7,255 nucleotides of DNA from assembly GCA_012727515.1 (NCBI GenBank), contig JAAYGZ010000012.1, positions 1 through 7,255 of the forward strand, in the 5' to 3' direction. The DNA is from Desulfovibrionales bacterium. GTDB lineage: Bacteria > Desulfobacterota > Desulfovibrionia > Desulfovibrionales > Desulfomicrobiaceae. The notes under the pieces were generated by a model that searched no databases, had not been told where the DNA came from, and worked only from the letters and a program-made list of their open reading frames with translations. Made by a program: the position numbers and the translations under genes. Shown piece by piece: positions 1-5,976 of the stretch. Position 1 is the first letter of the stretch. Every line of letters begins with the position of its first letter.

Positions 1-110
1 AAGTATAGCCATGTGCATCATGTTAACGAAATGGTCCTGCATTATCAAATTCTTCGTATACATTTTTAACACTGCACTCAGTCCTAAAAACAGCCAAACG
101 CCTCACAAGG

Positions 111-575
111 TTAAGCCGTACACTGCGTGCAGGCTTTGCCGGTTATTGTGTGCACACAGATTTTGAAAACCTTTGTTTTGTCAAACAATGTGTCAATGTA
201 TCGTATTCCTTTCTGAAGATGCTCAGGTGCGTATTTGCTGATCAGCGCCAGTAAGCCGTCTTTTTTCTCTGCCCCGAACAGCTCCTGTACAACGCCTGAT
301 ACCACGACGCTTTCGTATTCTGTGCCGAATTGTTCAGGAACAACTTTTGTTTTGCCAACAACAGCAAAGGAAACCCGCGAGTTGGCTGCAAATATATCTG
401 TTTTGCGGCCATCTGGGGCGCAGTGGAAATAAATACAGTTATCTGTAAATGAAAAATTAAGGGGAATGCCGTATGGCTCGCCATCCGGGGATGCCATGGA
501 GAGGACGCCATATTCTGCTGTGGCAAGAATACCAAGTGCTTCCTCTGTCCCTGTTGCTCTGTCTGTACGTCTCAT
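111..575 (-). CDS. Pyridoxamine 5'-phosphate oxidase-family (NimA-like) flavoprotein
   Basis: The 154-aa product has the layout of the small FMN-binding split-barrel family that includes PNPOx-like proteins and the nitroimidazole reductase NimA. Visible marks are an N-terminal MRRTDR segment, a first strand pair around residues 20-42 ending in PYGIPLNF, and the family signature IYFHCAPDGRK (residues 48-58) with H51. Members bind FMN or a related cofactor and reduce or oxidise small molecules in the cytoplasm; the substrate here is unknown. I chose the ATG at 573-575 because AAAGGAA lies about 8 nt upstream and the family usually begins at this MRR; an upstream in-frame ATG at 614 would overlap the end of the ycaO-like gene. 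The gene follows that gene by 22 nt on the same strand, so the two are probably co-transcribed. The C-terminus carries a CxxC (C149, C152) after the usual TGKA ending, which I do not recall as a family feature. Confidence 0.85.
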   Translation of the reverse strand: MRRTDRATGTEEALGILATAEYGVLSMASPDGEPYGIPLNFSFTDNCIYFHCAPDGRKTDIFAANSRVSFAVVGKTKVVPEQFGTEYESVVVSGVVQELFGAEKKDGLLALISKYAPEHLQKGIRYIDTLFDKTKVFKICVHTITGKACTQCTA

Positions 576-597
576 TGGTTTTATTCCTTTTGTGATA

Positions 598-2262
598 TTA
601 TTTCTGTTCTGCACACAAGGTCAGTACATTGCGCCACAGTCTGGGGCTGATGCGGGTAAAGCGGTCAAAATCAGAAACTATTTCCAGCCCCGGAACCAGG
701 GCGCGGTACACCGGCAAGCGCAGTTCGCGCTTGGTCAAATTGACATAGATCGGGGCCAGGCCCTGGGCGGCTAATATGGCCTCAAGCAGGGCCAGATCAC
801 CAGTGGCAGAACCTGTGGAATAATCAGGCAGATCTTCAAGCATACGTCTGGGCAGGTTGGCAGGCCCAGCTCCGGACGCTGGGCCATGTGGAAATGGAAA
901 AGGCGTTTCCGTGAGCGCGGACAGGGCAGCCCGCGCCCCGCATAAACTCGCGCCAGTGGCCTTGATCAAGCCCTGATCCGGGCTCACGGGCGGCACAAAA
1001 CATCTGTAACAGGGCACGCCAAGTTCCGTTGTTATATCCTGCATAATGGGGTCAATGCCTTGGGCCTGGTACTGCTCTAAAAGAGCGCAGAGTTCTGGGT
1101 CGCGGCTGTCCAGCCGAAAGCAGTGCTTCAGGTCAAACGGAGTAACTGCCTCGCTATCCCGCTCAATAACCTCAAGCAGTCCGCTGAGTTTGGCCTCGGC
1201 ACTGGTATTGCCAGCAGCCAGGCCAGTGGAACCCAGGGCGCCAAAAAGGCGCTGTTCATCCAGGTTGGCGAATAAATACACGCACTGAAACGGCACCAGG
1301 CATGACGCACCCAGGGCGGTTTCTGCTTCTATCCAATACAGGGGCGCGTCAGTATAGGGTGCTTCCAGGCAGATTGTGTTGGGGTCCAGGGCGGGCATGG
1401 TCAGCTCGCTCAGTCGCGCTTTGATCAGCTCAGGGTTGGCCTGGTTTCCGGAAATACGCTGGTTACGAATATCGGCAAAAGAGCTGTAGCGCTCCACAAT
1501 TTCCATGGCCAGCGATGCATGGGCATCTTCCAGCACACAGCCCCGGCCATAGCCTGTCAGCACTCCCTGTAATCGGTAATCGCACGGGCCACAGCGCACG
1601 GTGCGGTCCAGCCTCCAGCGCCGCAGCAGTCCCCAGGGCGATAGGGATGCCTGGTGGCGCATTTCCGGACTGTCAAAAATACCCAGACCATACAGGCGCT
1701 CCATGGCGATATGGTATGTTTCGCTGGCTGGTTTGCGGGGGCAGGGGGGCTCTGGGCGTACAGTGGAACGCAGAGCGGCTATATCAATCTGGGCCGGAGC
1801 CGGGCCAGGATCAGGCAGGGCAGGCAACTGATTTTCTGCTATGGGCTGGAGGCTGAAGATGTTGGCCCTGAGCAGGGCACTGGCCAGGGCATGGCTGGCA
1901 TGATCAGTCAGCAGCGCACTGCGGAGAAAAATTTGCGGGCTGGTGGAGGCCAGGCTGCAAAGTTGGTCGTGGTCTGGCCAAAGCTCCTGACGCACAGCAG
2001 AAAGAGCCGGGGTCAGGAGCAGGGTTTCTGCCACCAGACCGCGCAGAACAGAATCAGGCTGTATGCACAGGTCGCGCAGCTGAGCCAGGCTGTGCGTTGC
2101 CAGAATCTGGCGGGCATGGCCGCGCATAAATTCATCCCACGGATGGGTACAAATATGCGCCAGGCAGGCCTCAAGAGGCAGGGGTGGACTGGGCTGCGGA
2201 GTAAAATATCCTACGCCCAGGGCAGTGTCCTGGTGGGCCAGTTGGTAGCAAAGAGATGACAT
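598..2262 (-). CDS. YcaO-domain protein (ATP-dependent amide-activating enzyme)
   Basis: The 554-aa protein has two parts. Residues 1 to about 175 are helical, Leu/Ala-rich and unrecognised, ending in a Pro-rich linker (147-178). Residues about 180-530 are a YcaO domain: the ATP-binding Sx3ExxER motif is exact at 250-258 (SLAMEIVER), the second conserved block GLAAGNTSAEAKL...LLEVIERDS spans 347-370, GASL...ALSALTE spans 437-452, and the closing block LPVYRALVPGLE spans 516-527. YcaO enzymes use ATP to activate peptide backbone amides for azoline, thioamide or amidine formation; E. coli YcaO instead aids ribosomal protein S12 methylthiolation. The target here is unknown. The start at 2260-2262 has AGGAG five bases upstream; the in-frame ATG at 2301 lacks this. 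No PxPxP tail, typical of cyclodehydratases, is present. There are 18 cysteines, including CxxC pairs at 224/227 and 418/421. A weak promoter guess is TTGGCA (2346-2341) with ATAAAT (2324-2319). Confidence 0.9.
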   Translation of the reverse strand: MSSLCYQLAHQDTALGVGYFTPQPSPPLPLEACLAHICTHPWDEFMRGHARQILATHSLAQLRDLCIQPDSVLRGLVAETLLLTPALSAVRQELWPDHDQLCSLASTSPQIFLRSALLTDHASHALASALLRANIFSLQPIAENQLPALPDPGPAPAQIDIAALRSTVRPEPPCPRKPASETYHIAMERLYGLGIFDSPEMRHQASLSPWGLLRRWRLDRTVRCGPCDYRLQGVLTGYGRGCVLEDAHASLAMEIVERYSSFADIRNQRISGNQANPELIKARLSELTMPALDPNTICLEAPYTDAPLYWIEAETALGASCLVPFQCVYLFANLDEQRLFGALGSTGLAAGNTSAEAKLSGLLEVIERDSEAVTPFDLKHCFRLDSRDPELCALLEQYQAQGIDPIMQDITTELGVPCYRCFVPPVSPDQGLIKATGASLCGARAALSALTETPFPFPHGPASGAGPANLPRRMLEDLPDYSTGSATGDLALLEAILAAQGLAPIYVNLTKRELRLPVYRALVPGLEIVSDFDRFTRISPRLWRNVLTLCAEQK

Positions 2263-2299
2263 GAAAACTCCTGTGTTGGTAGGGCGCTGGTGAACATGC

Positions 2300-2322
2300 A
2301 AATATCAGTGACACTGGTATTT
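2300..2322. promoter_or_regulatory. Candidate operator: 23-bp palindrome between divergent genes
   Basis: The left arm AAATATCAGTG, a central A and the right arm CACTGGTATTT form an inverted repeat with 10 of 11 arm positions paired. It sits in the 94-bp space between the ycaO-like gene (start at 2262) and the lipoprotein gene (start at 2357), and covers the -35 hexamer of the likely lipoprotein promoter. Length, symmetry and position fit a binding site for a dimeric helix-turn-helix repressor that could control both directions. No regulator gene is in the window and the sequence does not match the CRP or FNR consensus. Confidence 0.45.
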
Positions 2323-2336
2323 ATCTTGCTTATACA
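2308..2336 (+). promoter_or_regulatory. Candidate sigma70 promoter of the lipoprotein operon
   Basis: GTGACA (2308-2313) and TATACA (2331-2336) are separated by 17 bp, the ideal spacing, and each matches the sigma70 consensus at five of six bases. Transcription would start near 2343, just before the AAGGAG ribosome binding site at 2345-2350, giving a very short leader. The -35 lies inside the palindrome at 2300-2322. Confidence 0.4.
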
Positions 2337-2356
2337 GACCTGCCAAGGAGAGAGCC

Positions 2357-2977
2357 ATGAGAAAAATTATTTTGATGTTTTTGTTTCTATGCATTGGCTG
2401 CGCGTACAGTCCTGTTGACGTCAGTATGCAGGGCGTACGCTATCATGACGATGCTGAGGTGTACGTAAGTGAACTGCTGGAAGCAGTCACGCCAGCAGAT
2501 GTGCCGGATACGCCGTTGCGGGCACTGCTTCTGCCTTTTGCCGTGCGTCAAGACATTGGCGTGCGCAAAGAAATCGGCAAGGAACTGGCAGATATTTTTC
2601 GTCTGACCTGGCTTGAAGAACGGGTCTTTGGAACTCTGGACTATGATGCGTCCCGCCCCTGGCCAGGGTTGGCGCCAGCTCTGGAGCAGGCCAGGGCCAA
2701 GGGGGCTAATATTCTGGTCTGCGGCAATGTAACGCACATGTATCAGGCTGCGGCAGTGGGGCGGACATCTGTTGGGCTGACAGTAGAAATATACTGGGTG
2801 CCCACCAGTACGCTTATCTGGTCAGCAGCTCAGTCCGGGGCCATGGAAGGAGCACCGGACAAGGATTTTATTGTCATGCGTACTGTGCGACGAGTGCCGG
2901 AAGATCCGCTTTTTGCGATCATGCGGGCCTTGAGTGGCAGTATGGCCCAGGGCTTTATGCGTCATTTGATCCTGTAA
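2357..2977 (+). CDS. Putative outer-membrane lipoprotein of unknown function
   Basis: The 206-aa product starts with a lipoprotein signal: basic MRK, hydrophobic core IILMFLFL, then CIGC with the lipidated cysteine at residue 15. The -3 residue is Cys rather than the usual Leu, so the lipobox is slightly atypical. Ala at +2 fits sorting to the outer membrane by the Lol rule. The mature part has the pattern of the periplasmic CsgG/LpoB/PelC-like group: a first strand RALLLPFAV (55-63), a helix of the KELADIF kind, a VFGTLDY strand, a helix, then GANILVCGNVTHMYQ and a strand EIYW; this fold call is my inference, and I do not recognise a named family. AAGGAG six bases before the ATG supports the start. 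It is followed after 34 nt by a UDP-glucuronate decarboxylase gene on the same strand, suggesting a cell-surface polysaccharide or envelope role. Confidence 0.8.
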   Translation: MRKIILMFLFLCIGCAYSPVDVSMQGVRYHDDAEVYVSELLEAVTPADVPDTPLRALLLPFAVRQDIGVRKEIGKELADIFRLTWLEERVFGTLDYDASRPWPGLAPALEQARAKGANILVCGNVTHMYQAAAVGRTSVGLTVEIYWVPTSTLIWSAAQSGAMEGAPDKDFIVMRTVRRVPEDPLFAIMRALSGSMAQGFMRHLIL

Positions 2978-3011
2978 CTGAAGATACTTACAGATAAGAG
3001 GAAGAAATCTC

Positions 3012-3990
3012 ATGCGACATATTCATAAACGGGTCTTAGTGACGGGCGGGGTTTTTAGGCTCCTGGCTCTGTGAGCGGCTGTTGCAGGACCAGTGCATGG
3101 TATTGTGTGTGGACAATTATTTTACAGGGTCACGCATGAATATCGAGCATTTGCTGCGGCATGACCGCTTTGAGCTTATTCGCCATGATGTGACGTTTCC
3201 TTTATTTGTCGAAGTGGATGAAATTTACAATCTGGCCTGCCCGGCCTCGCCCATTCATTACCAATATGACCCTGTGCAAACGACAAAAACCTCGGTTCAT
3301 GGGGCCATCAACATGCTGGGCCTGGCCAAACGCACCAAAGCCAAAATTTTCCAGGCCTCAACCTCAGAAGTCTATGGCAATCCCACGCTGCATCCCCAGC
3401 CGGAATCGTACTGGGGCAATGTCAATCCCATTGGCCAGCGATCATGTTATGACGAAGGCAAGCGCTGCGCTGAAACATTGTTTTTTGATTACCACCGCCA
3501 GCATGGGCTGCGCATCAAGGTCGCGCGAATTTTTAATACCTATGGTCCGCGTATGCACCCCAATGACGGGCGTGTTGTCTCAAATTTTATTGTCCAGGCC
3601 CTGCGCGGCGCTCCACTCACCATTTACGGGGATGGATCGCAAACGCGCTCATTTTGCTATGTTGATGATTTGATTGATGGATTCATCCAGCTTATGGATT
3701 CGCCAGACTCCATGACCGGGCCAGTGAATCTGGGAAACCCGGCGGAATATACAATCAGGGAATTGGCAGAATTGGTGGTGCGCATGACCGGATCGCGCTC
3801 AGAAATCATCCACAAACCGTTACCAATGGATGATCCAGAACGCCGTCGCCCGGATATTACCCTGGCTGCAACACAACTGGGCTGGAAACCACGGGTCAGC
3901 CTTGCGCAGGGACTGGAAAAAACCGTGGCTTATTTTGATTGGCTGGTGCAAAAACACGGGGACACGTGTACTGGCACAGGCCTGGGGTGA
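3012..3990 (+). pseudogene. UDP-glucuronate decarboxylase (UDP-xylose synthase), frameshifted
   Basis: This is a short-chain dehydrogenase/epimerase that would convert UDP-glucuronate to UDP-xylose with bound NAD. Seen in the main frame are DNYFTG, the family segment [14 protein letters not shown], the STSEVYG strand, catalytic YxxxK (Y at 3448-3450, in SCYDEGKR), [10 protein letters not shown] and [15 protein letters not shown]. The natural start is the ATG at 3012, with GAGG about 10 nt upstream, reading [13 protein letters not shown]. That frame then meets TGA at 3072-3074. From about 3052 the next frame continues as [14 protein letters not shown]. The expected TGGAGFLGS motif has lost codons for A and G plus frame, matching a 5-bp deletion of one CGGGG unit. 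A TTG at 3082 keeps 302 codons open but has no ribosome binding site and omits the NAD-binding loop, so an active enzyme is unlikely. A sequencing error remains possible. It follows the lipoprotein gene by 34 nt. Confidence 0.85.
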
Positions 3991-4040
3991 TATGAGTTGT
4001 ATCTGAGGATATAGTTGCTGTGTTCTGTTCTGAGGAGACA

Positions 4041-4178
4041 CTGATTAATTCTGTCATTGAGAGTTTATGCCCTATGGGTAAAGCGTAGCGATGTGGCAAT
4101 CTCTGACCTAGTGGTAAGTCAAAAATTCTGGATTAGCGCGGCGCTTCCCGCTTCGATTCCTCGCGGTCGTAATGACGT
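4041..4178. repeat. Dispersed REP-like repeat upstream of gdhA
   Basis: The stretch begins with CTGATTAA (4041-4048) and GTCATTG (4053-4059) and ends in GTAATGAC (4169-4176), so its borders are roughly inverted. Its right arm, 4143-4178, is matched by the reverse complement of 5747-5781 with three mismatches and one gap. CTGATTAA and GTCATTG also recur in direct order at 5730-5737 and 5749-5754 onward. It has no coding signal. Short ORFs over it, including an in-frame N-terminal extension of gdhA, are accidents of the repeat. Exact borders are uncertain. Confidence 0.55.
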
Positions 4179-4330
4179 GTTTCGAGTTCATCAGCACTTC
4201 TCTAAAGAAAATGCTGGAGTCTTGGGTGGGCTTGGCGTACACAATTTCTCCCGCTACTGTATTGGATGGTGTGCGGATGATGTTTTGGGCCGCGTACGCG
4301 GTCAAAGAGATAAACACGGAGGAGTGGATT
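4179..4330 (+). other. gdhA leader region with hairpin, no gene
   Basis: No gene is seen between the repeat and the gdhA start. An imperfect hairpin at 4192-4216 pairs CAGCA with TGCTG and TTCT with AGAA around a CTAA loop, with a small internal loop. It has no T-run, so it is not a terminator. The best promoter guess is TTGGCG (4232-4237) with TACTGT (4255-4260), 17 bp apart, but both hexamers are poor. I recognise no riboswitch. Confidence 0.3.
4290..4301. promoter_or_regulatory. Perfect 12-bp palindrome ahead of gdhA ribosome binding site
   Basis: CCGCGTACGCGG is a perfect palindrome lying 16 bp before the GGAGGAG ribosome binding site of gdhA (4318-4324). Its place suits a repressor site in the early leader or near the transcription start, though a GC-rich 12-mer palindrome could also arise by chance. 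Confidence 0.3.
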
Positions 4331-5677
4331 GTGGACCTGCTTGAGTTGGTACAAACTAAGGATCCTGGGGAAAAAGAATTTCATCAGGCAGTGGCGGAAG
4401 TGGCAAGCTCGTTAAAACCGGCCTTGGAGCGCAATCCAAAATACAGGCAGGCCAAAATTTTGGAGCGTATGGTTGAGCCTGAACGAGTGGTCATGTTTCG
4501 TGTGCCCTGGATGGACGATGCCGGTGGGGTTCAGGTTAATCGCGGGTTTCGGGTGCAGATGAACAGTGCCATTGGCCCCTACAAGGGCGGGCTTCGCTTT
4601 CATCCTTCCGTCAATCTTGGTATCCTTAAATTTCTGGCTTTTGAGCAGGTCTTTAAAAATGCTCTGACCACCTTGCCTCTGGGCGGAGGCAAAGGCGGGG
4701 CAGATTTTAACCCCAAGGGCAAGTCTGATGCTGAAGTGCAGCGGTTCTGCCATAGCTTTATGCTGGAACTGTTTCGCCACATTGGGCCTGACACAGATGT
4801 TCCTGCCGGAGATATTGGCGTGGGAGCCAGGGAAGTGGGCTATATGTTTGGCATGTACAAAAAGCTGGTCAATAATTTTACCGGTGTGTTGACAGGCAAG
4901 GGCGCAACCTGGGGCGGAAGCCTGATTCGCCCTGAAGCAGCAGGCTATGGAGTTATTTATTTTGCTGCGGAAATTCTGCAAACCAAAGGCAAAACTCTGG
5001 ACGGTTGTCGCTGTCTTGTTTCAGGGGCAGGCAATGTGGCCCAGTTTGCCATGGAAAAACTTCTGCATCTGGGAGCCACGCCCATCACTTTTTCCGATTC
5101 CTCTGGCTATATTTTTGATGAAGCCGGCATTACTGCGGACAAGCTTCTTTTTATTAAAGAGCTGAAAAATATGCGCCGTGGCCGGGTCAGCGAATACGTG
5201 GAACGCTATCCAGAGGCTGTGTTCACGCCTGTTGATCCCACGCACGATCACAATCCCCTGTGGGCGCACAAGGCTGATTGTGCTTTTCCATGTGCCACCC
5301 AAAATGAAATCAATGCACAGGATGCTCATAATCTGGTTCAGGGCAAGGTGCAGGTGGTTACGGAAGGGGCTAATATGCCGACAGAATTAGAGGGCGTTCA
5401 TATTTTACAGGATAACGGAGTGCTTTTTGGCCCGGCCAAAGCAGCTAATGCTGGTGGTGTTTCAGTTTCTGGCCTGGAAATGACCCAGAACAGTATGCGC
5501 CTGAGCTGGACCCGCGACGAAGTTGACTCCCGTTTGAAACAGATCATGAAGGGCATTCATCAAGGCTGTCTGGACGCGGCTGAGGCGCATGGCGTGGCAG
5601 GAAACTATGTGGCAGGCGCCAATATCGCTGGTTTTATCAAAGTGGCCAATGCCATGCTGGATCAGGGCGTTGTCTGA
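4331..5677 (+). CDS. gdhA: NADP-type glutamate dehydrogenase
   Basis: The enzyme makes glutamate from 2-oxoglutarate and ammonium using a reduced nicotinamide cofactor, in the cytoplasm. The 448-aa product is close in length and sequence to E. coli GdhA (447 aa). Seen in order: NPKYRQ (35-40), VEPERVVMFRV, IGPYKGGLRFHPSVN with substrate lysine K85, PLGGGKGGADFNPKGKS with catalytic K121, PAGDIGVGAREVG with D161, the nucleotide-binding GAGNVA (232-237) and SDSSG (255-259), and a closing NYVAGANIAGFIKVANAML. The hexameric NADP-dependent class is inferred from likeness to E. coli. I chose GTG at 4331 because GGAGGAG sits six bases upstream and the length then matches the family; an ATG at 4172 would add 53 unrelated residues drawn from the repeat and leader. 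It stands alone, with a repeat on each side and its own terminator, so it is probably monocistronic. All motifs are intact. Confidence 0.95.
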   Translation: MDLLELVQTKDPGEKEFHQAVAEVASSLKPALERNPKYRQAKILERMVEPERVVMFRVPWMDDAGGVQVNRGFRVQMNSAIGPYKGGLRFHPSVNLGILKFLAFEQVFKNALTTLPLGGGKGGADFNPKGKSDAEVQRFCHSFMLELFRHIGPDTDVPAGDIGVGAREVGYMFGMYKKLVNNFTGVLTGKGATWGGSLIRPEAAGYGVIYFAAEILQTKGKTLDGCRCLVSGAGNVAQFAMEKLLHLGATPITFSDSSGYIFDEAGITADKLLFIKELKNMRRGRVSEYVERYPEAVFTPVDPTHDHNPLWAHKADCAFPCATQNEINAQDAHNLVQGKVQVVTEGANMPTELEGVHILQDNGVLFGPAKAANAGGVSVSGLEMTQNSMRLSWTRDEVDSRLKQIMKGIHQGCLDAAEAHGVAGNYVAGANIAGFIKVANAMLDQGVV

Positions 5678-5690
5678 GGTTTTTGATGTG

Positions 5691-5721
5691 AACTCTGCCC
5701 TTTGTAGGGCAGGGTTTCTTT
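5691..5721 (+). terminator. Intrinsic terminator of gdhA
   Basis: The strand folds into an 11-bp stem (one G-U pair), AACTCTGCCCT with AGGGCAGGGTT, around a TTGT loop, followed by TCTTT. The hairpin begins 13 nt after the gdhA stop codon. Confidence 0.78.
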
Positions 5722-5729
5722 AAGAGGCG

Positions 5730-5910
5730 CTGATTAAACCGAAATACGTCATTGCGACTGCAAGGAATCGAAGCGGAAGCAATCTTGGCTGTTTTTTTAC
5801 GTCATGGCGAGGCACGAAGGGCCGTGGACCCGTACCCGGCAGGGTGCACCTTGGGCACATAGTCTCTGCCTGGTCCGACAAGATTGCTTCGTCGGACTAA
5901 CGCCCTCTGT
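5730..5910. repeat. Hairpin-rich dispersed repeat between gdhA and the IS
   Basis: It opens with CTGATTAA, then ACGTCATTGCGA (5746-5757), which recurs with one change at 5799-5810 after a run of seven T. Positions 5747-5781 are an inverted copy of 4143-4178. GAAGCAATCTTG (5776-5787) is perfectly inverted as CAAGATTGCTTC (5879-5890). Nested structures are a 7-bp stem GTCCGAC/GTCGGAC (5873-5879 with 5891-5897), GGCAG/CTGCC (5838-5842 with 5866-5870) and GGTGCACC (5843-5850). It codes for nothing evident. Such composite palindromic units are common as dispersed bacterial repeats. The right end is uncertain because the IS starts at 5915. Confidence 0.55.
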
Positions 5911-5914
5911 CCCT

Positions 5915-5933
5915 AGTGTCTAGTTGCATAAAT
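5915..5933 (+). repeat. Left terminal inverted repeat of the IS630 element
   Basis: AGTGTCTAGTTGCA followed by TAAAT matches the reverse complement of 7037-7055 at 18 of 19 positions. It contains TTGCAT (5924-5929), a possible outward-to-inward -35 for the transposase, with TATATT at 5945-5950, but the 15-bp spacing is short. Confidence 0.85.
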
Positions 5934-5976
5934 AAAATACAAAATATATTCTCCTTGTCCACATGGAGGATGTATT

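Noticed and set aside
1..69. Plus-strand frame open from the left edge for 22 codons
   Set aside because: It is too short to judge and has no recognisable content.
86..117. Terminator after the minus-strand ycaO/flavoprotein unit
   Set aside because: A stem can be drawn (GGCTTAAC with GTTTGGCT before GTTTTT), but it has a mismatch and G-U pairs and overlaps the stop codon, so it is too weak to call.
1654..2259. 201-codon plus-strand ORF opposite the ycaO-like gene
   Set aside because: It is antisense to a well-supported gene, has no recognisable motif, and is Gly/Gln-rich because it reads the complement of Leu/Ala/Pro codons.
3051..3057. Programmed frameshift at GTTTTTA in the decarboxylase gene
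   Set aside because: A +1 shift would still leave out the A and G of the NAD-binding TGGAGFLG motif, so a deletion explains the sequence better.
4232..4247. Possible sigma54 promoter before gdhA
   Set aside because: TGGC is present, but the required GC element at fixed spacing is missing.
4108..4317. 69-codon minus-strand ORF over the gdhA upstream region
   Set aside because: Its second half is translated repeat, and no ribosome binding site precedes it.
4172..4330. N-terminal extension of gdhA from the ATG at 4172
   Set aside because: It starts inside a dispersed repeat, has no likeness to the family, and the GTG at 4331 has a strong ribosome binding site and gives the normal length.
4412..4981. 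189-codon minus-strand ORF within gdhA
   Set aside because: It is a shadow of the conserved gdhA reading frame and shows no domain of its own.
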